Source: Halotia branconii CENA392 (GTDB lineage: Bacteria; Cyanobacteriota; Cyanobacteriia; Cyanobacteriales; Nostocaceae). From it: a stretch of 64,000 nucleotides of DNA. The notes beneath the pieces are model-generated. The model ran no database searches, was not told where the DNA came from, and was given only the letters and a program-made list of their open reading frames with translations. The stretch covers positions 3,761,455-3,825,454 of the forward strand of contig NZ_CP124543.1 of assembly GCF_029953635.1 (NCBI RefSeq). Direction: 5' to 3'. Below are positions 45,978 to 54,518 of this stretch, piece after piece; position 1 is the first letter of the stretch, and each line of letters starts with the position of its first letter. The position numbers and the translations under genes were made by a program.

Positions 45978-48383
45978 ATGGTAGCAGTTCCTTATTCCTA
46001 CACAGATGAATACAGTTTTAAACCTGCTGACGATAGGTTGCCACCACAAAATATTGAAGCAGAAGAGGCTGTTTTAGGTGGTATCTTGTTAGACCCAAGC
46101 GCCATATATCGTGTTAAAGACAGGCTAGAAACAGAACACTTTTATATCGGCGCACACAAAGATATTTATCATGCTTGTCTTCGGCTAAACAAGCAAGGAT
46201 TACCAACCGATTTATTACATGTTAGTAGCTGGTTATCAGACCATGATTTACTTGCAAGAATTGGTGGCAGAAACAAATTAGCTACCCTTATAGATCGCAC
46301 AGTCAGTGCTGTAAACATTGATAGCCATGCAGCAATAATAATTACAAAATCTAAGCGTCGAGAACTCCTAAAATCAGGCTATAAGACTATACAGTTAGCC
46401 TACGATGAGGAGCAGGATTTGATAGACATCTATGCTAAAGTTACCAACAGAATAAAAGCAGTAACAGATACACCACTAGCACCTACAAAAGATGAATATC
46501 AACGCTGGAAACATGACCAACTACTAGAAGAGGTGACAAGTATTTATACAACTTGTGTAGAGCCGTCTTTCAGGTTTCTCAAACTGCATGAACTAGCCAA
46601 GGAGCATTCAGTTACTAACAATTTCTTAGAACATTTTTACTTAAAAAGTCTGACTGCTCAATGTAGTAAATTACTCACCTATGAAGAATTAAAAGAGTTA
46701 GCAGGTTCTACAGTTCGTGAGTGGTTATTAAATGGCTTGGTTCCTAAAAGCACAACTATTTTACTAGCTGCTGATGGTGGAGTTGGTAAAACTAAACTCG
46801 CTTATGGAATTGGTAAAGTCCTGATTCAGGGTAATCAGTTTGGTAATTTCATTGCTACAGGAGAGAAACGCAAAATTCTCTATTACCAAGGAGATGAAAG
46901 CCCCGGTGATATGATGCAGGCACTAGAGTCGCTAGGTTATTCAGAAGAAGATATTGGCAAGTACGTTAGGGTGCGGTTTGGCTGGAGTGCTGAAAATATC
47001 CCAGCTTTAATTGAAGACTTAAAAGAGTTTCAACCTGATTTTGTTGTCATCGACTCGCTTTCAACCATTAACAGATTTTCAATTTATCAGGAATCACAGA
47101 TGGAGTATGCCCGTCCCATCCTAGAGATGACCGGGCTGGCCACTAATTATAAAACCACCTTTTTACTAATTCATCACAGCAATAAGCTAGGTGGTGTCAG
47201 GGGTACAACAGCCATTAGAAATGCAGTTAGTGAGGTCTGGACACTATCAAAGGACAGCAGTGAAACTGGTACGCCTAACGACCGCATCTTAGAAATTGAC
47301 AAATCGCGATCGCGCTCCTCCGGCAATAAATATCGGATGTTTTTCAATCCTGAAGACCTCAGCTTTACTTTTATGGGAGAAGAGGGGCAAGACTTCGGTG
47401 GTCCAGCGCAATCGGCAAAGGAAAGAACATTGCAACTGCTGGCTGACCACAGAAACGTCAAATTTACTAGTGAAGAGATAGCCCACAGGCTAGGCTTTTC
47501 AAAGGATTATGCCCGTCGTTACCTAACGGAGCTATCAGCCGATGGTTTGGTGAGCGTAAAGCGCCAGCCGGGGAAAGCCAACCTCTATTTCCTTGCTTAT
47601 GAAGGATCACCAGAGGATCACCCCTCGGATCACCTCGATACACATCCTGAAACCTTTGCTAATGGAGACATACAGCCAATTCTTAATGTTGGTATAAAAA
47701 AAGCAGGATCACCCCAGGATCACCCCTCGGATCACCTCCAAAAAGCAGATACAGTAAGCAACACAGCCAAAGGTGATCCTGAAAGTGCTGAAAATCGTGA
47801 AAAAATTCAGCAGTCAGAAAATTTTGTAGCCCAAAGCCACCTTGAGGATCACCTTTGCTCGAATGCCTTGCTAGGTATAGAGTCTGGAGGTGATCCAGGG
47901 GGTGATCCTACCCCGGATATGTGTGAAAAGATACATACCCAGGAAATAGCAGTCAAAGACTTATCAGAGAATAATTGCAGCCATTCTCCGCAGGGTGATC
48001 CGGGGGGTGATCCTAGGTTAGACCCCTCACCCGCAAACCCAGAATTATCTCCCTTACCTTTGATCCAGGAAAAATGCAAATACTGGAGCATATCCCAAAA
48101 TCGAGAGGTGGAGGTATTCCACATTTTTGATAATTTCTCTGAGGTCAGTTGCAGGATTCCAGGCAGAGGTACTGTTACCCTACCTTTCTTAGATTTGCAA
48201 TCCTGCCCAGAATCACCCACTTACCAGTTGAGTGTTAGAGATGAGGTGGTAATTTTGATAGGCAAGCATAAAGAAACCTTTGCCACCATCACCACCATTA
48301 CAAATACTGGCATCTACCTAAAATCTGACAGTGGCAAGCTACTTGGTAAGTCCTACTTTCCTCACCAGATGGTCAAAGTCTGA
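45978..48383 (+). CDS. Replication protein: DnaB N-terminal domain fused to RepA-like helicase
   Basis: An 801-residue protein. Residues 12-160 are a DnaB N-terminal domain (LPPQNIEAEEAVLGGILLDP). Residues about 240-470 are an AAA_25/RepA-like RecA-fold ATPase with Walker A DGGVGKT (266-272), Walker B FVVIDSLS (Asp359) and IHHSNKLGGVRGTTAIRNAV. A winged helix follows at about 482-535 (EEIAHRLGFSKDYARRYLTE), then a low-complexity region (about 543-680) whose DNA carries iteron-like repeats, and a C-terminal beta domain. GGAGG precedes the ATG. It probably starts and drives replication of the element. Confidence 0.82.
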   Translation: MVAVPYSYTDEYSFKPADDRLPPQNIEAEEAVLGGILLDPSAIYRVKDRLETEHFYIGAHKDIYHACLRLNKQGLPTDLLHVSSWLSDHDLLARIGGRNKLATLIDRTVSAVNIDSHAAIIITKSKRRELLKSGYKTIQLAYDEEQDLIDIYAKVTNRIKAVTDTPLAPTKDEYQRWKHDQLLEEVTSIYTTCVEPSFRFLKLHELAKEHSVTNNFLEHFYLKSLTAQCSKLLTYEELKELAGSTVREWLLNGLVPKSTTILLAADGGVGKTKLAYGIGKVLIQGNQFGNFIATGEKRKILYYQGDESPGDMMQALESLGYSEEDIGKYVRVRFGWSAENIPALIEDLKEFQPDFVVIDSLSTINRFSIYQESQMEYARPILEMTGLATNYKTTFLLIHHSNKLGGVRGTTAIRNAVSEVWTLSKDSSETGTPNDRILEIDKSRSRSSGNKYRMFFNPEDLSFTFMGEEGQDFGGPAQSAKERTLQLLADHRNVKFTSEEIAHRLGFSKDYARRYLTELSADGLVSVKRQPGKANLYFLAYEGSPEDHPSDHLDTHPETFANGDIQPILNVGIKKAGSPQDHPSDHLQKADTVSNTAKGDPESAENREKIQQSENFVAQSHLEDHLCSNALLGIESGGDPGGDPTPDMCEKIHTQEIAVKDLSENNCSHSPQGDPGGDPRLDPSPANPELSPLPLIQEKCKYWSISQNREVEVFHIFDNFSEVSCRIPGRGTVTLPFLDLQSCPESPTYQLSVRDEVVILIGKHKETFATITTITNTGIYLKSDSGKLLGKSYFPHQMVKV
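47604..48013. repeat. Twelve GGATCACC iterons inside the replication gene (candidate origin)
   Basis: GGATCACC begins at 47604, 47615, 47627, 47706, 47717, 47729 and 47846. The complement GGTGATCC begins at 47772, 47889, 47901, 47994 and 48006. Neighbours within a cluster are 11 or 12 bp apart, about one helical turn, so all face the same side of the DNA. The 11-bp steps change reading frame, so the repeat is conserved as DNA and not as protein. The layout (forward copies left, mostly reverse copies right) suggests an origin bound by the protein's own winged helix. Confidence 0.8.
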
Positions 48384-48395
48384 AGAAAGGCGACA

Positions 48396-48752
48396 TTATA
48401 ACCCGCGACTCAATGAGTGACAACTATCGTCTTCGAGCAGTGCTGCTGGATTTTCCCGCAGCAGCTTTTGAAACTTCCTCAATTCATCCCAGGCACGGCT
48501 AGTCATGTCAGGTTTTTTAGAATGCTGGTTTGGGCGAAAATTGCGCTGCCTAAATTTGATGTAGCAGTCAATAGCATCAAGAATTAAATCGGCTGTATTG
48601 ACGTGTGACACGTCTTTGCCGCTATCTATTGCTCTGGCATAATCCATGATTTGAGCCTCCAGCACAATTGGTACTCGAATTGTTTTCGTTTCTCCGCTGT
48701 GCCAGGTGCTACCACCTGTCCAAGTACCAGGAGTATGTCCACCCTTGCCCAT
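48396..48752 (-). CDS. RHH-like regulator with its own operators
   Basis: A 118-residue protein. After a Gly/Thr-rich N-terminus, residues 21-46 (ETKTIRVPIVLEAQIMDYAR) match the beta-strand and first helix of cyanobacterial CopG/RHH-like proteins. The rest is helical and basic (YIKFRQRNFRPNQHSKKPDM). Its stop faces the stop of the replication gene. Two identical 15-bp palindromes, one in the promoter and one inside the gene, point to autoregulation. Confidence 0.65.
   Translation of the reverse strand: MGKGGHTPGTWTGGSTWHSGETKTIRVPIVLEAQIMDYARAIDSGKDVSHVNTADLILDAIDCYIKFRQRNFRPNQHSKKPDMTSRAWDELRKFQKLLRENPAALLEDDSCHSLSRGL
48600..48614. promoter_or_regulatory. Operator copy inside the regulator gene
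   Basis: GACGTGTGACACGTC, identical to the centre of the site at 48764-48790, lies about 170 bp away inside the coding sequence. Arms are 6 bp around TGA. Confidence 0.65.
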
Positions 48753-48763
48753 GCAAAAATCCT

Positions 48764-48790
48764 TATATTGACGTGTGACACGTCAATATA
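48764..48790. promoter_or_regulatory. 27-bp palindromic operator in the regulator promoter
   Basis: Arms TATATTGACGTG and CACGTCAATATA are perfect 12-bp inverted repeats around TGA. It lies 12 bp upstream of the regulator start, where binding would block transcription or translation. Confidence 0.7.
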
Positions 48791-48916
48791 GCATCAAGCC
48801 ATAAAAAATGCGATCGCGCTAATAGGGTCAAAATTGCGATCGCAGAATCCCAAAATATTACTGATGTTGTGCTTAGCATATTCGCTTGGTCGGGCTTTGT
48901 CACAGGTTTGGGGGGT

Positions 48917-49498
48917 TTATAGAGTGGCGATCGCGTCCTTAACATCGTCATCGCTGACCTCGATGTAGCGAGACAAAACCTTTAAATCGGTGTGTCCAGT
49001 GGCTTTTTTAATAGTTGCAAGGCTGACACCTCGCTTTGCCAACTTGGTAATAAAACTCCGGCGGGTGCTGTGAGTGCTGATGCCTTTAGCAGCCAATCCA
49101 GCTTTTTCAACAGCACTACGCAAAATCATGTCAGCCCAGCGGAGCGAGATTGCCTTGTCTCCTGCGCGGTCGGGGAACAGCCAACAAGAATTTTTTTCTG
49201 GCTGATAAGCTGCTAAAGATTCATAAAGTACCGGATGTACAGGCACTTGACGAGTTTTTCGCTTTCCGTCAGGACTGGCCTTGCGAGTCCTGGCTCGAAA
49301 ATTGATATACTCGCGTGGTGTATGGTCATCGTTATAAACATCGTTGACTTGCAATTGCACCAGCGCCCCCCAGCGCTCACCAGTGTACCAAGCCAGATCA
49401 AGAAGTAAGCGATATTTCCTACTTCTAATCTGTTTGCGAATTTTGGCATAATCCGCTTCTGTCAAAATGGCTGCTTGTCCATTTCGGTTATTCTTCAT
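48917..49498 (-). CDS. Short tyrosine recombinase (phage-type integrase)
   Basis: A 193-residue catalytic-domain-only tyrosine recombinase from the ATG at 49498; an ATG at 49522 would add eight residues. In the numbering of the longer form, the catalytic set is Arg50 (YTGERWGAL), Lys90, His151 and Arg154 (STHSTRRSF), His177 (ATGHTDL) and Tyr186 (LSRYIEV). The usual N-terminal core-binding domain is missing. Short forms of this kind occur in cyanobacterial plasmids and phages and act in integration or dimer resolution. Confidence 0.88.
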   Translation of the reverse strand: MKNNRNGQAAILTEADYAKIRKQIRSRKYRLLLDLAWYTGERWGALVQLQVNDVYNDDHTPREYINFRARTRKASPDGKRKTRQVPVHPVLYESLAAYQPEKNSCWLFPDRAGDKAISLRWADMILRSAVEKAGLAAKGISTHSTRRSFITKLAKRGVSLATIKKATGHTDLKVLSRYIEVSDDDVKDAIATL

Positions 49499-49523
49499 TA
49501 TTATTTTTCTCTGCTTCTGCATG

Positions 49524-49558
49524 TTCCGGTTTAACCAACTGCAATGGTTAAATCGGAA
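49524..49558. other. Candidate recombinase core site (14-bp arms, 7-bp spacer)
   Basis: TTCCGGTTTAACCA and TGGTTAAATCGGAA are inverted arms with one mismatch around ACTGCAA. The size and spacer match tyrosine-recombinase crossover sites. It abuts the longer start of the recombinase gene, so it could also control its translation. No T-run follows. Confidence 0.5.
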
Positions 49559-49626
49559 TATTTCTAATTAATGGTATTAGCAATATTCGGCTTAATCTTA
49601 GTTGTAGCAATGGTTTCACGCCATCC

Positions 49627-49664
49627 GTAAATCTTCCGGTTCTACATAAAACTGGAAGATTTAC
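49627..49664. other. Second inverted repeat (15-bp arms, 8-bp spacer)
   Basis: GTAAATCTTCCGGTT and AACTGGAAGATTTAC, with one mismatch, flank CTACATAA. It shares the TTCCGGTT core with the site at 49524. It could be a second recombinase or accessory site, or a regulatory hairpin ahead of the rightward cassette. Confidence 0.5.
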
Positions 49665-49728
49665 ATAAATTTCAATCGCTCATAAAACGGATCTATCACT
49701 TCTATTCACTTCATCAAAAATTCGTTTT

Positions 49729-50058
49729 ATGGCAGAACCAACTTTAACTCAGGTATTTGGTGCTAACGCGATTCAGGACGCAACAACTATTACTATTACA
49801 AAATCTGATTTAGCAGGATTAACCGCTTCTAGTAACAACACTGGCGAAAGTTTGTTAGTAGCTATTTTGTTGCAGGCGAAATCTTATTTAACTACGACTA
49901 ACTTTGACTCCAATATTGACCAATCTATTGTTATCGATACTGGCTATACAAGCTTTATCACACGCGGCACTGATAACACTGGGTATAGGACTGATCAACT
50001 AACAATCTCTTTGAGCAAAATTGACACCGCTGCAACAATTGACCCGGATAATTACTAA
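49729..50058 (+). CDS. First protein of the rightward cassette, unknown
   Basis: A 109-residue protein rich in Thr, Ser and Asn with alternating beta-like segments (TITITKSDLAGLTASSNNTG, LTISLSKIDTAATIDPDNY). No signal peptide or cysteine. The composition resembles small virion or surface proteins. It lies 2 nt before the next gene, so it is in the same operon. Unrecognised. Confidence 0.6.
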   Translation: MAEPTLTQVFGANAIQDATTITITKSDLAGLTASSNNTGESLLVAILLQAKSYLTTTNFDSNIDQSIVIDTGYTSFITRGTDNTGYRTDQLTISLSKIDTAATIDPDNY

Positions 50059-50060
50059 AG

Positions 50061-50531
50061 ATGACTCAATGTTTTCGGTTCTACGGCAAAGGGGCTGACG
50101 GGAATGTTAGTTACGAATTTTTTGCTTGTGGCACAACACCTGAATATCGTGCCAGAAACTCAACTACTGTATATCTTTATCTTGATGGTGTAAACGTTGC
50201 CGGGACAAATTATTTTTATCTGACTACAACGGCACAAGTAACTGCTGTAGCTAATGATAATCCTAATGCTGGTTATACAAAATACGGTAATTGCACCGCT
50301 TGTAACGCGGTTCCTTATGATTGCATAAATAATTCATGTGTCAAGAGCAATGTTTACGGGACTCCTGGCGAATATGACTCATTAGCTGAATGTCAAGCCG
50401 GCTGTGGCATGGTCAGCGGTCAGACATGTCCAGATCCATTTAAGTGTCTCGATCCAAATAACTATTGTCCTCCTGACATGGTTTGCATAGAACAAGCTGA
50501 GTTCAACGAAATTAGGAGATTATTAAGGTGA
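50061..50531 (+). CDS. Cysteine-rich protein of the cassette
   Basis: A 156-residue protein with 14 or so cysteines. After a beta-rich half (FRFYGKGADGNVSYEFFACG), a Cys motif reads CTACNAVPYDCINNSCVKSN, then GTPGEYDSLAECQAGCG. The pattern C-x-NNSC ... SLAECQAGC recurs, in my memory, in phage and algal-virus structural proteins and in extracellular proteins. The C-terminal helix ends EQAEFNEIRRLLR. A disulfide-stabilised particle or surface role is likely but unproven. Confidence 0.6.
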   Translation: MTQCFRFYGKGADGNVSYEFFACGTTPEYRARNSTTVYLYLDGVNVAGTNYFYLTTTAQVTAVANDNPNAGYTKYGNCTACNAVPYDCINNSCVKSNVYGTPGEYDSLAECQAGCGMVSGQTCPDPFKCLDPNNYCPPDMVCIEQAEFNEIRRLLR

Positions 50532-50532
50532 T

Positions 50533-53037
50533 ATGCCAACTTCTGGAGGGCAAACATTAATAAGTGATGTCGATGGGCTGAAATCGGCATTACGCGCACT
50601 AGAAATAAAGTTAAGTGATACCACAAACATAGCTGTTAGAACCGCTAATGGTTTAAATACGGTAGAGAGGAAAACAGATAATTTATCATCAAAAATTGAT
50701 ATCGTAGACGGAAAAGCTACTAGGTCGCTTAGTACCGCTAACGGTGCTAGTAACGAAGCTAAAAATGCAACTGGTGTCGCCAACAAAGCCGACAATAAGG
50801 CCAATAAGGCGTTGAATGTTAGCAACGAAACACAAGGCACAGCAAGACGAGCGCTCGTCGTAGGTGAACGTGCTGAAATCGTTGGCACAAAAGCAGACAG
50901 AGACGCGGCGGCTGCATTCGGTCAAGCTAATAATGCAAGCGCTCAAGCAACTAAGGCTGCAAGCGATGCCGAGTTAAGTAAAGGTTTGTCTATTCAAACC
51001 AGAAGAGTAGCAGAAACGGCTATCAGTGAAGCCAAAGCGTCAACGTTAGTGGCTAAAGAGGCAAGCGCACTAAGTAAAGCGACTAGGGGGATTGCTGACA
51101 ATGCTGTAGGGGTAGCAAAAGCAGCCCAACGCGCTATTGACATCGTAGACAACAAAATCGCTAGTGTTGTCGGTCAAGTTGGCAGGCTTGCTAGCAAAGT
51201 AGCAGATGTAGCTTTAGACGCGGCTGAAGCAATAGGCATATCAAGAAAAGCGTTAACTACTGCTGGTAAGGTAGCTGGTGATTTATTGGGACTTGCCGCT
51301 AGAGTGGCAGGTTTAGCGAGTACTGTTATCGAAATTTTGCAGTTAGTAGCCTTCGCTGAGGCTTTGGGTTCTCGGATAGACGGCATAGAGCGAGAGTTGA
51401 CATCACTTGGTGACGCTGTATCTAATATTTTAGGTCGCCAATTGCCAACCATTAGAGGTATAGCCAGGAATGCTTTAGAGGTAGCTAGTTCGGTGCGTGG
51501 TGTAGCTGACTATGCCGTAAGCTTAGGAAATTCTGCAAGCTCTCAAGCAAGCAGTGCAATATCTCAAGCTAGGCAAGCAATTGGCACAGCGGGACAAGCA
51601 ATTCTTGCAGCTAATGTTGCTCAAACCGTTGCATCCACAGCAATCAATACAGCAGTACAAGCAAATTCTCAGGCAGTGAAAGCTGCAAGTATTGCGATCG
51701 CTGCGGGTAGCGTCGCCGCAACTGCAAACGTAACTGCCAACGCTGCTAGCACTTCAGCAAATGAAGCTAAATCAACAGCTAAGGATGCTAAGGACACAGC
51801 CAAGAAAGCCCAAAACACTGGTGATAATGCCCTAGCAAAAGCTGTAGAAGTAGCTGCGGGACTAGCGACATTATTGGGACTGTATCAATTGCTTAAACTT
51901 AAACCCGGCATTCCAGGTGTTCCAGGCATTCCGGGTCGTGACGGTAGACCCGGCAGGGATGGACGGCAAGGCGCTCCTGGTATCACGCAAATTATTCAAA
52001 TTCCAGGCCAACCGGGCAGAGACGGAAGAGATGGTTTAAATGGATTCCCCGGTAGACCAGGGAGAGATGGAAAGGATGGAGTAGATGCAGTGCCTTATAA
52101 CGATTCAGGGCTAAAAGCCTTTATAGCAGCTCAACACTCAGCAACTAGGTCATCGATATTGGCTCCGATCATGGCATTGCTAGCCCCAATATTTGCTATT
52201 TGTAAGCAGATTTTAGATGCTGTTAGTCAATTTAGTAATGCCGCACAATTAGCACTATTAAACATTATTAATAATAAGCTCGGTGTCCAACTTCCTGGTG
52301 GCATTGCTGGTAAGTTATCGCGAGTAGCTGAATGGCTGCATTTAGATCGAGTTTTGAATGTTCTTATCTGGTGGCAGACTTTGCACAATGCCTATATGCT
52401 CAGTGCCAATTTAGGACAAACATTAACTAGTGCAATATCCAATGTATTAGCAGCAATTGGTATCAAAGATGCAGAAGGTAGCCCTTTAGATATTGGTGCA
52501 ATTTTAGGTGGTCAGTTTGATTCACTCGCTAAATCTGTAATTGGTGAGAGTGAATGGGGAAGTATTAAAGCTGAATATAAAAAATGGAACCGTATTTATC
52601 AAGCTGCTGCTAACTTAATGAATAGCATTCAATCAATTGGCTATTCAATTTTAAGTGCTTTAGAAGTTGTTGGTTCTTGGGTTGCTTTTATTGGTAATGC
52701 TTTAAAAAGATGGGGAAAGGTTAGCGAAAAAGCTTACAGATGGATGAATCCTACACCTAACTTTCAAAATAAATTTTTTACTAATTTAGAAAACGCTGAA
52801 AATGTAGTTTCTCAAGTAGATCAAGTTGCTAGTGAGGTTCTCTCTGTCCAGCAAACTGTTAACCAGATTGGAGAACAAAAAGAACAATTTACTAAAGCAT
52901 TGAGTCAAGAGCCAGAAAGTAAGCAAGGAACTACACCACCAGAGGCAGCACAAATTAAAGCTGCTTCTGATGTTGCTAAATTGTTTAGTGCAACTGGTTT
53001 GGCTATTACTGATATAGACAAGGAGGCAGATGATTAA
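50533..53037 (+). CDS. Long helical and collagen-like fibre protein
   Basis: An 834-residue protein. Residues 1-445 are Ala/Asn/Lys-rich helices with coiled-coil-like periodicity (ANAASTSANEAKSTAKDAKD). Two hydrophobic stretches occur at about 245-275 and 435-457. Residues 458-518 are collagen-like Gly-x-y (GIPGVPGIPGRDGRPGRDGR and PGRDGRDGLNGFPGRPGRDG), with one interruption (ITQIIQI). Residues 519-834 are a folded domain with hydrophobic helices (ILAPIMALLAPIFAICKQIL). Architecture fits a trimeric fibre, or a tape-measure-like protein. It is the largest gene of the cassette. Confidence 0.75.
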   Translation: MPTSGGQTLISDVDGLKSALRALEIKLSDTTNIAVRTANGLNTVERKTDNLSSKIDIVDGKATRSLSTANGASNEAKNATGVANKADNKANKALNVSNETQGTARRALVVGERAEIVGTKADRDAAAAFGQANNASAQATKAASDAELSKGLSIQTRRVAETAISEAKASTLVAKEASALSKATRGIADNAVGVAKAAQRAIDIVDNKIASVVGQVGRLASKVADVALDAAEAIGISRKALTTAGKVAGDLLGLAARVAGLASTVIEILQLVAFAEALGSRIDGIERELTSLGDAVSNILGRQLPTIRGIARNALEVASSVRGVADYAVSLGNSASSQASSAISQARQAIGTAGQAILAANVAQTVASTAINTAVQANSQAVKAASIAIAAGSVAATANVTANAASTSANEAKSTAKDAKDTAKKAQNTGDNALAKAVEVAAGLATLLGLYQLLKLKPGIPGVPGIPGRDGRPGRDGRQGAPGITQIIQIPGQPGRDGRDGLNGFPGRPGRDGKDGVDAVPYNDSGLKAFIAAQHSATRSSILAPIMALLAPIFAICKQILDAVSQFSNAAQLALLNIINNKLGVQLPGGIAGKLSRVAEWLHLDRVLNVLIWWQTLHNAYMLSANLGQTLTSAISNVLAAIGIKDAEGSPLDIGAILGGQFDSLAKSVIGESEWGSIKAEYKKWNRIYQAAANLMNSIQSIGYSILSALEVVGSWVAFIGNALKRWGKVSEKAYRWMNPTPNFQNKFFTNLENAENVVSQVDQVASEVLSVQQTVNQIGEQKEQFTKALSQEPESKQGTTPPEAAQIKAASDVAKLFSATGLAITDIDKEADD

Positions 53038-53858
53038 TGCCATTACCAGAAGGATTTGATGAGTGGGAAAATCTACAAGATATTGTCAGACTGGAGCATA
53101 ATAAAGCAGTTCGAGCATATTTTAAAAACCAGCCAGATGATGATATTAGTAATCCTAAGCCACGACTGAAGCATTCTTGTTTAATGAAAGATGACGACAC
53201 CGATGTTATGACCATGATGAGGATGTGGTTGTTTGAAGTAACAATAGGAAGGTTAGAAGCAGTTCAGCGCCCAGTGTATGGTGTTCCTTGGTTTGATGTG
53301 CAATCAGAACGAACTTTTAAGCCTCAAGTAAAACTATTCTTTTTAGAACCTTATAATTTTGAAATTCATAGCAATGAATCAACACCACAAGCAGAAGGCG
53401 AAATAACTTTTAGGTTGATGAATGAATCAAGTGAAAGTATCAGCAGAACTGACGCAGAAACATTAGCAAGAAAAATTAAAAGTGTTTTTGCGACACCTCC
53501 TTTTGTTTGGCATAAAGGACGCTTTAAATGTACTTATTCAGATAAAGAACGTGGTTATGAATTAAAACTGTTAGTTCCCAGTAAGACTGAGGGAGAAAGA
53601 ATTATTCGAGCCGTGCTAGATATCCAAAATCATTCTCTTGACCGTGATTATCTGCAATTTATAGACAATGACCGCGTTTATTCAAATAACCCAGGAACAC
53701 ATCGAGTTTATGGGCGTACAGTTAAAAAGTTCGTGCGTAGACGCACATCTGACGTAAAGTTTCGTTATGCTCAGTTGTTTATTTGGGGAAAACAGAATCC
53801 TGTGAATTTAGTAGCTGTTAGTGGATCTCGGCTACGAAGTGTAATTGAACGCGTTTAA
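53037..53858 (+). CDS. Cassette protein, unknown (273 residues)
   Basis: The start overlaps the fibre stop by one base (TAATG), so translation is coupled. It has an N-terminal helix (DEWENLQDIVRLEHNKAVRA), then a mixed alpha-beta body (VTIGRLEAVQRPVYGVPWFD, VKLFFLEPYNFEIHSN), a basic segment (RVYGRTVKKFVRRRTSDVKF) and a beta end. No signal or membrane segment. Unrecognised; a structural or assembly role is inferred only from position. Confidence 0.6.
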   Translation: MPLPEGFDEWENLQDIVRLEHNKAVRAYFKNQPDDDISNPKPRLKHSCLMKDDDTDVMTMMRMWLFEVTIGRLEAVQRPVYGVPWFDVQSERTFKPQVKLFFLEPYNFEIHSNESTPQAEGEITFRLMNESSESISRTDAETLARKIKSVFATPPFVWHKGRFKCTYSDKERGYELKLLVPSKTEGERIIRAVLDIQNHSLDRDYLQFIDNDRVYSNNPGTHRVYGRTVKKFVRRRTSDVKFRYAQLFIWGKQNPVNLVAVSGSRLRSVIERV

Positions 53859-53975
53859 TTGAATAAAACTAAAAATTTTACGGACAACCTTATGTTATCC
53901 GGTTGAGAAAATTACTGCTAAACCCTTGCTAGAAATGATTTACGCAAAACATTTTTTACACAAACCTCAGTAACT
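53859..53975. other. 117-bp spacer in the cassette
   Basis: No gene. A weak inverted pair (CGGACAACC / GGTTGAG) near 53880-53905 could be an RNA hairpin. It is the only sizeable gap in the rightward cassette and could hold a promoter. Confidence 0.3.
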
Positions 53976-54518
53976 ATGGGAAGACGCAAAAGCGCCAAAC
54001 AGATTGAAAAAGAGTTGCAATATGCTCGTGCAAGGGAAGCTTATAACCCACCCGTTAGAGAAGATGGTGCAAGTACTCGCAAAAATCCTTTAATTGCAGT
54101 AGCTTACAAACCTATACAGATTGCAGCTGGAGAAACTGCTAAAAAGTACAAAGTACAGGCATCCCAAAAAAGTGTCGTGTTTTTTGGACAGACAGCTTTA
54201 AACTTGGTTGATGCCGGTTCAGAAGATCCTTTACCTCGCGGCGCTAAGCCTGCGAAAGTTCACGCTACTGTATCAGACGATTCACCTAATATCATTCGGG
54301 CTTTAGGTAGTAATCGCCCATACAAGAGATATGCGCCAGGGAATCGTGGCAGTAACACCCAATATTCTTACACTGCACCACTTTCAATTCAATCAGCAGC
54401 AGCTTTAGATAATGAAGTGAAAACTGTTTTCAACGCTGTTAAAGGCAAATTAGGGGGTGCTTATGGGCGTGTTTGGTTTACGCCTGAATATTTTGTATTA
54501 ACTGGCAGTGGTGAATAA
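53976..54518 (+). CDS. Cassette protein, unknown (180 residues)
   Basis: A basic N-terminus (GRRKSAKQIEKELQYARARE) is followed by a beta-rich body (KNPLIAVAYKPIQIAAGETA, KVHATVSDDSPNIIRALGSN) and a Tyr/Trp-containing end (GKLGGAYGRVWFTPEYFVLT). Size and composition would allow a major structural protein, but nothing diagnostic is present. Its end overlaps the next gene by 11 nt. Confidence 0.58.
   Translation: MGRRKSAKQIEKELQYARAREAYNPPVREDGASTRKNPLIAVAYKPIQIAAGETAKKYKVQASQKSVVFFGQTALNLVDAGSEDPLPRGAKPAKVHATVSDDSPNIIRALGSNRPYKRYAPGNRGSNTQYSYTAPLSIQSAAALDNEVKTVFNAVKGKLGGAYGRVWFTPEYFVLTGSGE

Noticed and set aside
48763-48951. Minus-strand ORF between regulator and recombinase
   Set aside because: It covers the operator palindrome and overlaps the recombinase end; composition is not protein-like.
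49524-49558. attL or attR of the integrated element
   Set aside because: It lies in the middle of the island and neither flank resembles it, so it is listed only as a core-like site.
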